Positions 17,985 through 26,441 of a DNA stretch of 64,000 nucleotides are shown here, one piece after another. The position numbers and the translations under genes are program-made. The stretch lies in NCBI GenBank assembly GCA_963826975.1, contig CAWGZJ010000011.1:434001-498000 (forward strand), in the 5' to 3' direction. This DNA comes from Palsa-883 sp963826975 (GTDB lineage Bacteria > Pseudomonadota > Alphaproteobacteria > Acetobacterales > Acetobacteraceae). Each line of letters starts with the position of its first letter. The first letter of the stretch is position 1. The notes under the pieces are model-generated. The model was not told the origin of the DNA. It was given only the letters and a program-made list of their open reading frames with translations, and did no database searches.

Positions 17985-19529
17985 ATGAACAGGGTTGACC
18001 CCCCACTCGGTGCAGCCGCGCCGCCTGCCGATCCGGCCGCCCCCGATCCGGCAGCCCCCGATCCGGCAGCCCCCGACCCGACGGCGCTCGATCTGGCGGC
18101 GGCCGTGCGCCTGCTGTCGCGCGCCAGCGTGCTGGTGGTCGGCGACGTCATGCTGGACCGCTACATCTACGGCCAGGTGACCCGGATCAGCCCGGAGGCA
18201 CCCGTGCCGATCCTCAGCGTGGAGCGGGAAATCGCCTATCCCGGCGGCGCCGGCAATGTAGTCCGCAACCTGACCGCGTTTGGCGCCGCCGTGGCGCTGG
18301 TCTCGGTGGTCGGCGATGACCAGGCGGGCTCCGACCTGACCGGGCTGGTCGGCGGCCAGCCGGGGGTGGAGCCGTGGCTGCTGGTGCAAGGCGGCCGGAC
18401 GACCACGATGAAGACGCGGCTGGTCGCCAGTGGCCACCATCTGCTGCGCACCGACCGGGAGGTGACCACACCGATCCACCCGAAGCTGGCGGAGCGGATG
18501 ATCAGCATCGCCAGCGACGCGATGGCGGCAACCGGGATCACCGTGCTGTCGGACTACCAGAAGGGCCTGTTGGCGGGCGATATACCGGCCCGCCTGATCG
18601 CGGCGGCGCACGCCGCGGGCCGCAAGGTGGTCGTCGATTCCAAGGGCCCGGACTATTCCCGCTTCGCCGGTGCCGACATCATCATCCCGGACCGGCGCAA
18701 CCTGAGCGAGGGGAGCGGCCTGCCGGTCGAGGATGAGGCGTCGGTGATCGCCGCCGCCCAGGCGCTACGGTCGCGCCACGGGTTCAAGGTCGTGCTGGTG
18801 ACCGAGGGGGCGGACGGCATGACGCTGGTCGACGCGGCCACCGCCCGGCGTTTCCCGGCCGAGGCGGCCGACGTCTACGACGTCTCCGGCGCCGGTGACA
18901 CGGTCACCGCGGTGCTGGCCGCCGGCATCGCCGCCAAGCTGGATCTGAAGCTCGCGGTGCGGCTGGCGAATGTCGCCGCCGGCATCGTGGTGGGCAAGGT
19001 GGGCACCGCGGTGGCGCGCACCGCCGACCTGCTGGCCGCGCTGTCGCCGCAGGGCGGCAGCCTGCGCAAGGTGATGTCCCGCCAGGCGGCGCTGGAGCAG
19101 GCGTCGCGCTGGCGCCACCAGGGCTACCGGATCGGCTTCACCAACGGCTGCTTCGACATGATCCACCCGGGGCACATGCACCTGCTGGACGCGGCGCGCG
19201 ACGCCTGCGAGCGGCTGGTGGTGGGCCTGAATGACGATGCCGGCACGCGCCGGCTGAAGGGCCCGACGCGGCCGGTGCAGCCGGAGGCGGTGCGCGCCGC
19301 GGTGCTGGCCGGCCTGCCGAGCGTCGATCTGGTCACGGTGTTCGAGGAGGACACGCCGGAGGCGCTGATCGAGGCGCTGCGCCCCGACGTGCTGGTGAAG
19401 GGCGCGGACTACTCGCTGGACGCTGTGGTCGGGGCCGATCAGGTGCGCTCCTGGGGTGGCCGGGTGCTGCTGGCGGACCTGCTGCCGGGCCAGACCGCGA
19501 ACGTCGGTCCGGAACGGGCGCGCGGCTAG
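17985..19529 (+). CDS. hldE: bifunctional heptose-7-phosphate kinase / heptose-1-phosphate adenylyltransferase
   Basis: 514 residues. The N-terminal PfkB-type kinase (from ASVLVVGDVMLDRYIYGQVTR, with the SGAGDT anion hole near residue 301) phosphorylates heptose 7-phosphate. The C-terminal nucleotidyltransferase (TNGCFDMIHPGHMHLL, HxGH near 394) makes ADP-heptose for the lipopolysaccharide core. Start ATG 17985 gives MNRVDPPLGAAAPP; the first 35 residues are a low-complexity Asp-Pro-Ala tail encoded by four 15-base tandem units (18030-18089) and absent from typical HldE. A start 18 codons upstream is open but less likely. Confidence 0.93.
   Translation: MNRVDPPLGAAAPPADPAAPDPAAPDPAAPDPTALDLAAAVRLLSRASVLVVGDVMLDRYIYGQVTRISPEAPVPILSVEREIAYPGGAGNVVRNLTAFGAAVALVSVVGDDQAGSDLTGLVGGQPGVEPWLLVQGGRTTTMKTRLVASGHHLLRTDREVTTPIHPKLAERMISIASDAMAATGITVLSDYQKGLLAGDIPARLIAAAHAAGRKVVVDSKGPDYSRFAGADIIIPDRRNLSEGSGLPVEDEASVIAAAQALRSRHGFKVVLVTEGADGMTLVDAATARRFPAEAADVYDVSGAGDTVTAVLAAGIAAKLDLKLAVRLANVAAGIVVGKVGTAVARTADLLAALSPQGGSLRKVMSRQAALEQASRWRHQGYRIGFTNGCFDMIHPGHMHLLDAARDACERLVVGLNDDAGTRRLKGPTRPVQPEAVRAAVLAGLPSVDLVTVFEEDTPEALIEALRPDVLVKGADYSLDAVVGADQVRSWGGRVLLADLLPGQTANVGPERARG
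18030..18089. repeat. in-frame 15-bp tandem repeat inside hldE
   Basis: Four units of GATCCGGCAGCCCCC type begin at 18030, 18045, 18060 and 18075, the last one diverged. Each encodes DPAAP, extending the N-terminal linker before the kinase domain. The 15-base period keeps the frame open, so copy-number variation would be tolerated. Confidence 0.85.
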
Positions 19530-19582
19530 TCGGCATTTCTGACACTGCTGGAGGATGATGGCGCAAGGCATTGTCAGTGCTG

Positions 19583-19723
19583 CCCCCGTCGTGCCGGCCC
19601 CCCGCCTCCGCAGGGGCAGGCTCCGGCCGGTATCCACGACTTTCTTTGCTGCAACGAAGGCAAATCGTGGGTACCGGCCGGAGCCTGTCCCCTGCGGAGG
19701 CGGGGGGGCCGGCATGACGGGGG
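19583..19723. repeat. GTCATGCCGGC-family palindrome, copy 3 (longest)
   Basis: About 140 bp with arms starting CCCCGTCGTGCCGGCCCC and ending GGCCGGCATGACGGGG, plus an extra GC-rich segment (CCGCCTCCGCAGGGG and its complement) between the outer arm and the ATCCACGACTT core. It lies between the convergent ends of hldE and the inositol-monophosphatase-family gene, where it could serve as a bidirectional terminator. Confidence 0.85.
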
Positions 19724-19759
19724 GCGCGGCCCGTGCGCCAATGTTTAGGGCCGTTGATG

Positions 19760-20599
19760 TCAGGCGCCGCGCGCCGCCGCCACCGCCTGGCCATCGGTAA
19801 CAAACCCGCTCAACACCGCATGCAAATTCGCATTCGCCGCCACCAGGTTGCCGGTCTCGCGCGGCTCACCGCCCGCCGGGTCAGTGGCATAGCCACCCGC
19901 CTCGCGCACCAGCAGGAGCCCCGCCGCGATGTCCCAGCGCTTCACCCCCAGCTCCCAGTAGCCGTCGTACCGCCCGGCCGCCACCCACGCGAGATCCAGC
20001 GCCGCCGCGCCAAACCGGCGGATCCCCGCCACCTGAGGCATCAGCGCGCCCAGCGTGTGCGCGAATGCCAGCCGCCGCCCGGGCGCCACCGCGGCAAACG
20101 GGATGCCGGTGGCGAACAGCGCCTCGCTCAGGTCCCGCCGCGCCGAGACGCGCAGCCGCCGTTCGTTCATGAACGCCCCGCCACCCTTCTCGGCCCAGAA
20201 CATCTCGTCCACTGCCGGCGCGTAGACCAGCCCGGCGGCCAGCTCCGACTCGCCCCCCGCGATCCGCCGCTCCAGTCCGATGCTGATCGCCCAGTGCGGA
20301 ATGCCGTGCAGGAAGTTGGTGGTGCCGTCCAGCGGATCGATCACCCAGCGCCACGCCCAGTTCTCCGACCCGGACGCGCCGGATTCTTCCATCAGGAACG
20401 CATAGCCTGGCCGGGCCTTGTACAGTTCCTCGCGCAGAACCTGCTCGGCGCGGATGTCCGCCTGGGAGACGAAGTCCGACGGCCCCTTCACCGAGACCTG
20501 CAACTGCTCGACCTCATTGAAGTCGCGCAGCAGCCGCTTTGCCGCCTTGTGCGCGGCGTTGGCCATCACGGTCAGATGCGGGGAAAGGCGGAATGCCAC
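19760..20599 (-). CDS. inositol-monophosphatase-family phosphatase (SuhB-like)
   Basis: 279 residues of the lithium-sensitive, Mg-dependent phosphatase family. Metal-binding motifs are seen: the EES segment (AFLMEESGASG), WVIDPLDGTTNFLHG, and C-terminal WDIAAGLLLVREAGG. It may hydrolyse inositol 1-phosphate or another small sugar phosphate, and SuhB proteins also assist ribosome and rRNA maturation. It is encoded 48 bases downstream of efp on the same strand, so probably co-transcribed. Confidence 0.88.
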   Translation of the reverse strand: MAFRLSPHLTVMANAAHKAAKRLLRDFNEVEQLQVSVKGPSDFVSQADIRAEQVLREELYKARPGYAFLMEESGASGSENWAWRWVIDPLDGTTNFLHGIPHWAISIGLERRIAGGESELAAGLVYAPAVDEMFWAEKGGGAFMNERRLRVSARRDLSEALFATGIPFAAVAPGRRLAFAHTLGALMPQVAGIRRFGAAALDLAWVAAGRYDGYWELGVKRWDIAAGLLLVREAGGYATDPAGGEPRETGNLVAANANLHAVLSGFVTDGQAVAAARGA

Positions 20600-20647
20600 G
20601 GCGGGTTTGTCCCGGTCAGCCGCAGGGCCTGCTAACCCTTGGGCCCG

Positions 20648-21214
20648 CTAACCCTTGGCTCGCTCCATGTAGCTGGCGTCCTCGGTCCGCACCACGATGC
20701 GCTCGCCGGCTTCGATGAAGGGCGGCACCATGGTCTTCACGCCGTTGGACAGTTTCGCCGGTTTGTAGGACGAGGACGCGGTCTGGCCCTTTACCACCGG
20801 ATCGGCCTCGACGACCTCCAGCACCACGCTGGGCGGCAGGTGCAGGCCGACCGGTTCGCCCTCCACCAGATCGACCGTGACGTTCATCTGGTCCTGCAGG
20901 AATGGCGCCTGGTCACCCAGCAGGCCGAGCGGGATGTGGTGCTCCTCGTAGGTCTCGGGGTCCATCAGCACGATGTTGGTTCCGTCGGTGTAGGAGTAGG
21001 TGAACTCCTTATTGTCGGTCATCAGCCGCTCGACGGTGTCGGCGGTGCGCCAGCGCTCGTTGGTCTTGTTGCCGGACTTCAGGTCGCGCATCTCGACCTG
21101 GATGAAGGCGCCGCCCTTGCCGGGGGTGATGATCTGCTGCTTGAGCACCGTCCAGCGGCGACCGTCATGCTCGATCACCTGGCCGGCACGGATCAGGTTC
21201 GCCTGCTGCTTCAT
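20648..21214 (-). CDS. efp: translation elongation factor P
   Basis: 188 residues, the standard EF-P length. The KOW-like N-terminal domain carries the modification loop ITPGKGGAF with Lys33 at its tip, followed by two OB domains ending SYMERAKG. EF-P relieves ribosome stalling at proline stretches. The PGKGG loop is the type that is beta-lysylated by EpmA/EpmB; homologues of both enzymes are encoded in this window (42772-43959 and 52354-53354). Start ATG 21212-21214 fits the family; the frame's upstream extension is not needed. The last codons are duplicated after the stop (a direct repeat of GCTAACCCTTGG). Confidence 0.95.
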   Translation of the reverse strand: MKQQANLIRAGQVIEHDGRRWTVLKQQIITPGKGGAFIQVEMRDLKSGNKTNERWRTADTVERLMTDNKEFTYSYTDGTNIVLMDPETYEEHHIPLGLLGDQAPFLQDQMNVTVDLVEGEPVGLHLPPSVVLEVVEADPVVKGQTASSSYKPAKLSNGVKTMVPPFIEAGERIVVRTEDASYMERAKG

Positions 21215-21316
21215 GGGGAAAACTCGTGCTGCCTGTCTTTGGGGGGTGCGGGCTTCTAGACCGGGGTGGCGGGAGGGGCAAGGCGGACCGGTCGCCCGGT
21301 GCCTGACGCGCAAGAC

Positions 21317-21868
21317 CTACGGGCTGGGGATATTGCCAGTTCTGAGCCAGTTCGTGGCCAGATCGGGATGCGCTATCAACAGGTGCTGACCGGTCGGACG
21401 TTGATAGACGACAGCGCCCGTCCAATCCCGCAGCGGTTTGAATTGCGCCCCAGTGAAGTCGGCCAGATCGGCGGTCGCCAGCAGATCGGCCTGTCCTCCG
21501 ACCGCAACGTCAAGGACGTGCCGGTCTTCCTCATCACGCAGGGGCAGGACGCCGGTGCCACCGAGCAGCAGGTACGGCTGATCTCCCGCCGGACCGGCCG
21601 CGGCGATGCCCTCGATCGCCGCGGTGAGTGCCGTTGCGAGGTCCGGATCAAGCCGGAAGTCTCGAACCAGCACGATCTGCAGGCGTTCCAACATGCCGAC
21701 CGACACCACAATCTGGACCGGACCGGCGGCGGAAGCGCCGAGCCGAACCGCGTCCACCAGCCAAGCGGAGCTTCCGGTCCGGCGATTGCGGCGGTCGGCC
21801 AGAAAGTCGGCGACCCAGACATTCAAATCGAGGCAGAGCCGGATCAGCCGAGCCGGACGCTCCGGCAT
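21317..21868 (-). CDS. PIN-domain ribonuclease toxin (VapC-like)
   Basis: 183 residues with PIN-fold acidic residues: LCLDLNVWVADFL (Asp14), a central Glu61, then LRDEEDRHVLDVA (Asp115) and LLATADLADF (Asp134). The acids would bind Mg for RNA cleavage. The ATG overlaps the stop of the upstream antitoxin-like frame by one base (TGATG), the usual arrangement in toxin-antitoxin pairs. It is longer than classic VapC (about 130 aa) and closer to the PIN_3 group. RNA target unknown. Confidence 0.75.
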   Translation of the reverse strand: MPERPARLIRLCLDLNVWVADFLADRRNRRTGSSAWLVDAVRLGASAAGPVQIVVSVGMLERLQIVLVRDFRLDPDLATALTAAIEGIAAAGPAGDQPYLLLGGTGVLPLRDEEDRHVLDVAVGGQADLLATADLADFTGAQFKPLRDWTGAVVYQRPTGQHLLIAHPDLATNWLRTGNIPSP

Positions 21869-22219
21869 CAGTTTGGCGGGGTGGTGAGCCGGACTGCCTC
21901 CACCAGAATGTCCTCATCCGTCTGCAGGCTGTCTTCGTTGGCCACTTGCATGGAAGCTGCGGCACGACGACGACCGATCTCGAAGTTCGCGCCGACGATC
22001 GCCCGAGTGATCGCACGCGCCATGTTGTGGCGCTCTTCCGGGCTGCCGAACGCCTCGATCTCTCGCAGCCCGGCGTGGGCCGCGGCCGGGAGGTTCAAGT
22101 AGAACAGCAGCGCCGCGGCGGTGATCTGGGACGAGATTTCGGCCTTCGCGACTGGACAGCAGGCGAAGCCGGGCCACCGTATCCGGGTCGGCGTGCCCAG
22201 AAATGGACTGTCCGGACAT
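21868..22219 (-). pseudogene. antitoxin-like gene with a single-base frameshift
   Basis: The 5' part from ATG 22217-22219 reads MSGQSISGHADPDTVARLRL; the 3' part in another frame reads ISSQITAAALLFYLNLP and continues for about 75 residues to the stop at 21868. Joined near 22130-22150 by dropping one base, they give a protein of about 116 residues resembling helix-turn-helix or ribbon-type antitoxins that precede PIN toxins. The total length of 352 bases is one more than a multiple of three, consistent with one inserted base. If the shift is real, antitoxin would be lost or made by frameshifting while the intact toxin frame follows. Confidence 0.6.
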
Positions 22220-22583
22220 GGGCACCTCCAGAATCTGTGGTTTACATAGGTTCCGGCTAACGGATGGCCAGGGCGAAGAGCTACCCTGGATTCGCTCAAA
22301 AGCTCTACGGCTCGTTGCATGGCGGCTGCCGGCCCCGTCACGATAATTGGCCTTTTGCCACCGCGTCGGGCAGGTCATGGACATCAGCAAGCGGACCGCC
22401 GAACGGATCGGCCAGAAATAGCTGCCATCCCGACCGGGTCGATGGTCGGCTTCGTGTTGATCCGGGACACGCGGCCGAGTACCGCCCTCCCGGCATACGC
22501 CCCCTCCTGGCATACGCCCCCCCTGGCATACGACGTACCCTTGTCGAGCGTGGGCCAGGGCGCGGCCGCGTGCGGCGACCCGC
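22220..22583. other. spacer with a short tandem repeat
   Basis: About 360 bases with no supported gene between the antitoxin start and the SDR stop, both on the minus strand. It contains three units of a CCTGGCATACGCC-type repeat at 22485-22532. The antitoxin promoter should lie within it. Confidence 0.5.
22485..22532. repeat. tandem repeat, three units of about 16 bp
   Basis: Units end in GGCATACGCC, GGCATACGCC and GGCATACGACG, each preceded by a C/T-rich run of variable length. Non-coding. Confidence 0.75.
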
Positions 22584-23304
22584 TCAGACCAGGAGGCCGC
22601 CACCGTCGATCACCAGGGTCTGGCCGGTCGCGTAGGTCTGTCGCATCAGGTAGAGATAGCCCTCGGCAATCTCCTGTGCGTCGGCGACATGTCCCACAGG
22701 CAGGCGTCGAGCTTCGGAAGCATAGAGCGACTCCCGCGCCTGGTCTGGCATCTCACGCCAAAGCGGTGTGTTGACGACGCCCGGGGAGACGACGTTGACG
22801 CGTACTGGCGCCAGCTCTACGGCCAAGGCTCGTGTCAACCCCTCCATCGCGCTGCAGATGCTGGCCGCGATCGACCACCCCGGCCCGGGTCTCGCCCCTG
22901 CGACGCCGGATGTGAACACGATCGAGCCGCCCGCCCGGATCTGGCGGTGCCCCCATCGGGCCGCCATGAACGCGCCCCAGTAACGCAACTCGAAGAAGCG
23001 ACGGGCGCTGGCGATGTCCCCATCCGCCAGGGGTGAAAGTTTCAGCGACTCCCCGGCGGTGTAGACGAGATGGTCAAAGGGCCCGACGGCGTCAAAGAAA
23101 GCCTCGATGGCGGGGGCATTCGAGAGGTCCAGCGCATGTCCTTCAGCACTGGCAGGAAGCGTCGACAGCGCTCGTTTGACCCGCGCGTCGTCGCTGGACG
23201 CGACCAGTACCTCGGGCGCCATCCGTTGCCGCGGCTTGCGCGACCGCCAGGCCGATACCCGATGTTCCGCCAAGAACGATGATCCGTTGGTCCTGCAAAG
23301 TCAT
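22584..23304 (-). pseudogene. SDR-family oxidoreductase with a single-base frameshift
   Basis: The N-terminus from ATG 23302-23304 reads MTLQDQRIIVLGGTSGIGLA, the glycine-rich NAD(P) motif; the rest, in another frame, begins EVLVASSDDARV and runs to 22584. The frames meet at a CCC run near 23214-23219, where one extra C explains the shift (721 bases in total). About 239 residues if repaired. The position of the catalytic Tyr-xxx-Lys reads IAASI instead, within GWSIAASICSAMEGLTRAL, so both residues are replaced, as in an atypical SDR subgroup. AAAAGGAGG precedes the start. Divergent from a LysR regulator that probably controls it. Confidence 0.7.
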
Positions 23305-23363
23305 GGCAGCCTCCTTTTGCGACGGCGCATTTTCCGATTGTGCCCGGCTTTGACACAAACGCA

Positions 23364-23391
23364 TCCGAGTCCATACAAAGATCAACTCGGA
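23364..23391. promoter_or_regulatory. candidate LysR-regulator operator
   Basis: A dyad TCCGAGT-N14-ACTCGGA (23364-23370 and 23385-23391) sits between the divergent SDR and LysR-type genes, just upstream of the regulator's start. Its placement suits autoregulation plus control of the SDR promoter. It lacks the canonical T-N11-A spacing, so the assignment rests on symmetry and location. Confidence 0.45.
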
Positions 23392-23401
23392 GTCACTATC
23401 A

Positions 23402-24304
23402 ATGTTCGATGCGCGGTTGCTCTCCGGTGTCGGTGTGATGATAGCGGTGGTCGAAGCAGGCAGCTTCGTTCAGGCGGCCGACGCGCTCGGCCTGACCGCG
23501 TCCGGCGTCAGCCGGGCCATCGCGCGGCTGGAGACGCGGATCGGCATAAGGCTGTTCGATCGCAACCCGCGCGCCGTGGTCCTGACCGAGGAGGGCCGGC
23601 GTTTCCATGGCCAGGTGGCACCGCTGCTGACCGGGATAGCAGAGGCGGCGCAAGAAGCGGCCGGCGCGAGTGCTGCGGTTCGGGGCCGTCTCAAGCTCAA
23701 TCTCGATCCGTGGTTCGCCCGCATCGTTCTGGCACCCAGGCTGCCCGAGCTGACAGCCCGCTATCCCCAGCTCTCATTGGAGCTTCTGGTCAGCAATCAT
23801 CGGGAGGATATGATGGCCGGCGGCATTGACCTTGCGCTGCGCTTCGGGCCGCCCGACGCATCGGCGCTGATCGCGCGAAAGATTCTCGAAACGCGCATCA
23901 TAACCTGTGCGTCTCCGAGCTATCTCGCGCGCCGGGGGACACCCAAGGTCCCGCAAGACATCGCAAATCATGAAGCGCTGCTGTTCCGGGACCCGCAATC
24001 CGGGCGGCCGTTCAGCTGGGAATTTCATCGGCGGGAAAAAATCATCGAGATCCCGGTCGACGGGCGCATCGTGATGGACGATCCCTCGGCGGCGTTGGCG
24101 GCCTGCGAAGCCGGGCAGGGTCTATTCCAGAGCTTCGAACTCGGCCTGGCCCAGTGGCTCGCGAGTGGGAAGCTAGTGCAGGTCCTGCCGGAATGGTCCG
24201 ACGAGCGTTTCCCCTTGTATGCCTATTATCCCTCGCGCCGGCATGCGCCAGCCAAGCTGCGCGCCTTTCTCGAATTCATTCTGCTTATCGCGGCGAACGC
24301 TTAA
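23402..24304 (+). CDS. LysR-family transcriptional regulator
   Basis: 300 residues, the usual LTTR length. The N-terminal winged helix-turn-helix reads VVEAGSFVQAADALGLTASG then VSRAIARLETRIGIRLFDRN, followed by the type-2 periplasmic-binding-like effector domain (LELLVSNHREDMMAGGIDLA). It is divergent from the SDR gene with 97 bases between, which is typical of a regulator and its target. The inducing ligand is unknown. Confidence 0.92.
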   Translation: MFDARLLSGVGVMIAVVEAGSFVQAADALGLTASGVSRAIARLETRIGIRLFDRNPRAVVLTEEGRRFHGQVAPLLTGIAEAAQEAAGASAAVRGRLKLNLDPWFARIVLAPRLPELTARYPQLSLELLVSNHREDMMAGGIDLALRFGPPDASALIARKILETRIITCASPSYLARRGTPKVPQDIANHEALLFRDPQSGRPFSWEFHRREKIIEIPVDGRIVMDDPSAALAACEAGQGLFQSFELGLAQWLASGKLVQVLPEWSDERFPLYAYYPSRRHAPAKLRAFLEFILLIAANA

Positions 24305-24515
24305 GCCTGATTTGTCCCAAGTCGTGACCTGCGGGCTACGACGCCCGACGTTATGTTGAACGGCGAAGATGGGTGGAAAACTGCCGGTTTGATTCTGGGG
24401 TGTGGCGCCCACGAACGGTTGACTTTCCTCCGAAATGATTGTTTCCCAATGCCGACCACGGAACAATAGGCAGGCGGGTCTGTTCGATGCCAGCGCCAGC
24501 GGGGGAGTTGCGGAA

Positions 24516-25154
24516 GTGAGCAAGCGCGATCCGCTCATGGAAGAAATGGAAGAATGGGTGACCCGGGTGCTCGGCTGGCACTTCGGTGCGCCCCCCGGCG
24601 GCCCCCCCGGCAGCGACGCGGCCGCGCGGTTCGAAGCCGCCCGGCCAGCGGAAGCGCCGAAGGCAGCCATGACGGCCAACCTCCTCGCCGCAATGGCACG
24701 CGCCGCGCCCGACGCCGCCGAGGAGCTGCCTGCCATCCTTGCTGGCATGATCCCGCGGTTCCTGCTGGCGATCCAGAGCGAGCCGAACATGGACGCGCAG
24801 CCGATGGCGGAAGGCACCCAGGTGTCCGCACAAGACCAGATGCTGGCTGTGGCCAATTCGCTCAACGCCGTCCTGCGCTCCGCCCGGCTTTGGGAGACGC
24901 TGCTCGGCCAAGCCGAGCAGGCCGACGGCACGATCGACAGCATGGAAAAAACCGCGCGGGACCCGACCCAGCAGAAGGACTACGAGGAGCTCGTCACCTC
25001 CTACAATGCGACACGAATGGCGGCGCTCGCAGAGGAGACACGCTGCGAGCAACTCGTCACCGCCCTCGCCGCGGAGTTCCGCGCGGCCCAGACGGTGGCA
25101 GCCCAAGGGACGGCAGCCCAAGGGACGGCAGCCCAAGGGACGGCAAGACGGTAA
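24516..25154 (+). CDS. unrecognised cassette protein A (helical, repeat tail)
   Basis: About 212 residues from GTG 24516, which has GGGGAG eight bases upstream; the frame is open back to 24435. Not recognised. It starts VSKRDPLMEEMEEWVTRVLG and is largely predicted helical and acidic, with LLAAMARAAPDAAEELPAIL and a coiled stretch QMLAVANSLNAVLRSARLWE. The C-terminus ends in three copies of AQGTA encoded by a 15-base tandem repeat. No signal peptide or membrane segment is seen. It is first in a same-strand cassette with proteins B, C (kinase-like) and D, separated from B by nine bases, so probably an operon. Confidence 0.7.
   Translation: MSKRDPLMEEMEEWVTRVLGWHFGAPPGGPPGSDAAARFEAARPAEAPKAAMTANLLAAMARAAPDAAEELPAILAGMIPRFLLAIQSEPNMDAQPMAEGTQVSAQDQMLAVANSLNAVLRSARLWETLLGQAEQADGTIDSMEKTARDPTQQKDYEELVTSYNATRMAALAEETRCEQLVTALAAEFRAAQTVAAQGTAAQGTAAQGTARR
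25098..25142. repeat. in-frame 15-bp tandem repeat at the 3' end of cassette gene A
   Basis: Three exact units GCAGCCCAAGGGACG begin at 25098, 25113 and 25128, each encoding AAQGT. The repeat stops four codons before the gene's end. Confidence 0.9.
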
Positions 25155-25163
25155 AATGGAGCG

Positions 25164-26399
25164 ATGGCCGTGAGCGGAGCGACCGTGGCCCAGGTGACGC
25201 CCTACGCGCGCGAGCTGTCCCGCGCGCTGTGGTTCCGCCAGGCTGACACCAGGTGCCGGTTCCTGTTCGCCGCCGACGATCCCGATGGGCTGGTGATCGC
25301 GGCGCTCGGGCCCAAGGGCACGCAGACCATCGCGGATGCCGCCGCACGTCTGCAGGCCGCCGGCCGCAAGGCGACCTCCGGCGCCATGCTGGTGGACGGA
25401 GATGGCGATGCGGTGTTCTGCCTTGCCGGGGAGCCAGGGCCGTTCCTGCGTAGCCTCGCCGATTGGGCGGTCCGGCGCGTGACGGCAATTCCGGCGCTCG
25501 GCGCCCTGCAGGCGGCGGGTGCGGCCCGGCTGCGAAAGCCGCTCGGCGCCGATGCGACGATCGAGGCGCTCCGCGTCGAAGATCTGGAGGTCGTGCGCGA
25601 TCCGCCGGTCTGGCAAGGCCTGGTGCGCACCGACGATGCCTTCGTCGCGGCCGTTCTTGCGGACCGGTTGCCGGGCGAGCGGATGTGGTTCTGGATGTCC
25701 AACGACGTCCCGGGCAACGTGGTGCCGCTGCTCCTGCAACCCGTCGCATGGGACCCGAACCGCGACCGGCTGGACGCGCAGATGCGCCAGGTCGAGGCGG
25801 CGGGCGCCGGCGAGGGCGTCACCGGCTATGCCTTCTTCACCGAGGAAGGCAGGCTGCAATTTGTCTCCGGCGCGCTGGAGCTGCCGCTGATGACCGAGCT
25901 TGCCGACTGGGTGCGCCAGCAGGCGTCGGCCTGCCCGGCGCTCGCCCGGCTTGCCAACTGCCAGTTCGTCCGCGTCGATGCCGGCCAGGCGCTCGACGTG
26001 CTGGAGGACCCGGCGCTGTGGTCAGGCATCGTGGCGCCGACTGCGCCCGGCACGCTTGCCGCCGCGGCCGCGACGCTCGCCGCCCTGTCACCCGGCGGCG
26101 CGCTGTGGCTCTGGCTTACGGCCAGGACACGCGAGGGCGGGTTCCTCGCGCTCGCGCCGGTTGCCGGCGACGAAGATGGCGCCGCCTTCCAGGCCCAGCT
26201 CGCCGGCTTCTATCGCCGCTTCCCAGACGCCTACCAGGACGCCGTCACCGCCGGGCTCACGCGTGAGCCCGGCGGCGCGCTGCGCATCGCCTGGCATGGC
26301 GCACCGGGGGCGGCCGCCCAGGGCTTGGCGGCCATCGCCCGGCGGGAAAAGGGCCTGCAGAAGCTGGCGGACGCGGTGCTCGTGGGCGAAACGACGTAG
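25164..26399 (+). CDS. unrecognised cassette protein B with internal triplication
   Basis: 411 residues, function unknown. Three segments of about 130 residues look related. Each has a Trp-containing helix and beta strands and ends similarly: LEVVRDPPVWQGLV (first) matches LDVLEDPALWSGIV (second), and GPFLRSLADWAVRRVTAIPA matches LMTELADWVRQQASACPALA. The third segment (APGTLAAAAATLAALSPGGA onwards) is more diverged. The second unit contains ERMWFWMSNDVPG, and the third has ALWLWLTARTREGG at the same place. No signal peptide. It sits between A and the kinase-like gene (42-base gap). A repeated binding module is inferred, perhaps for a partner protein. Confidence 0.75.
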   Translation: MAVSGATVAQVTPYARELSRALWFRQADTRCRFLFAADDPDGLVIAALGPKGTQTIADAAARLQAAGRKATSGAMLVDGDGDAVFCLAGEPGPFLRSLADWAVRRVTAIPALGALQAAGAARLRKPLGADATIEALRVEDLEVVRDPPVWQGLVRTDDAFVAAVLADRLPGERMWFWMSNDVPGNVVPLLLQPVAWDPNRDRLDAQMRQVEAAGAGEGVTGYAFFTEEGRLQFVSGALELPLMTELADWVRQQASACPALARLANCQFVRVDAGQALDVLEDPALWSGIVAPTAPGTLAAAAATLAALSPGGALWLWLTARTREGGFLALAPVAGDEDGAAFQAQLAGFYRRFPDAYQDAVTAGLTREPGGALRIAWHGAPGAAAQGLAAIARREKGLQKLADAVLVGETT

Positions 26400-26441
26400 G
26401 ATCAGGCAGCAAAACTTTCTGAAGCGCTGGAGCAGGGTGCC

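Noticed and set aside
24351..25859. 502-codon open frame on the minus strand
   Set aside because: Antisense to cassette genes A and B, which have ribosome sites and coherent proteins; the frame has biased composition typical of GC-rich shadows.
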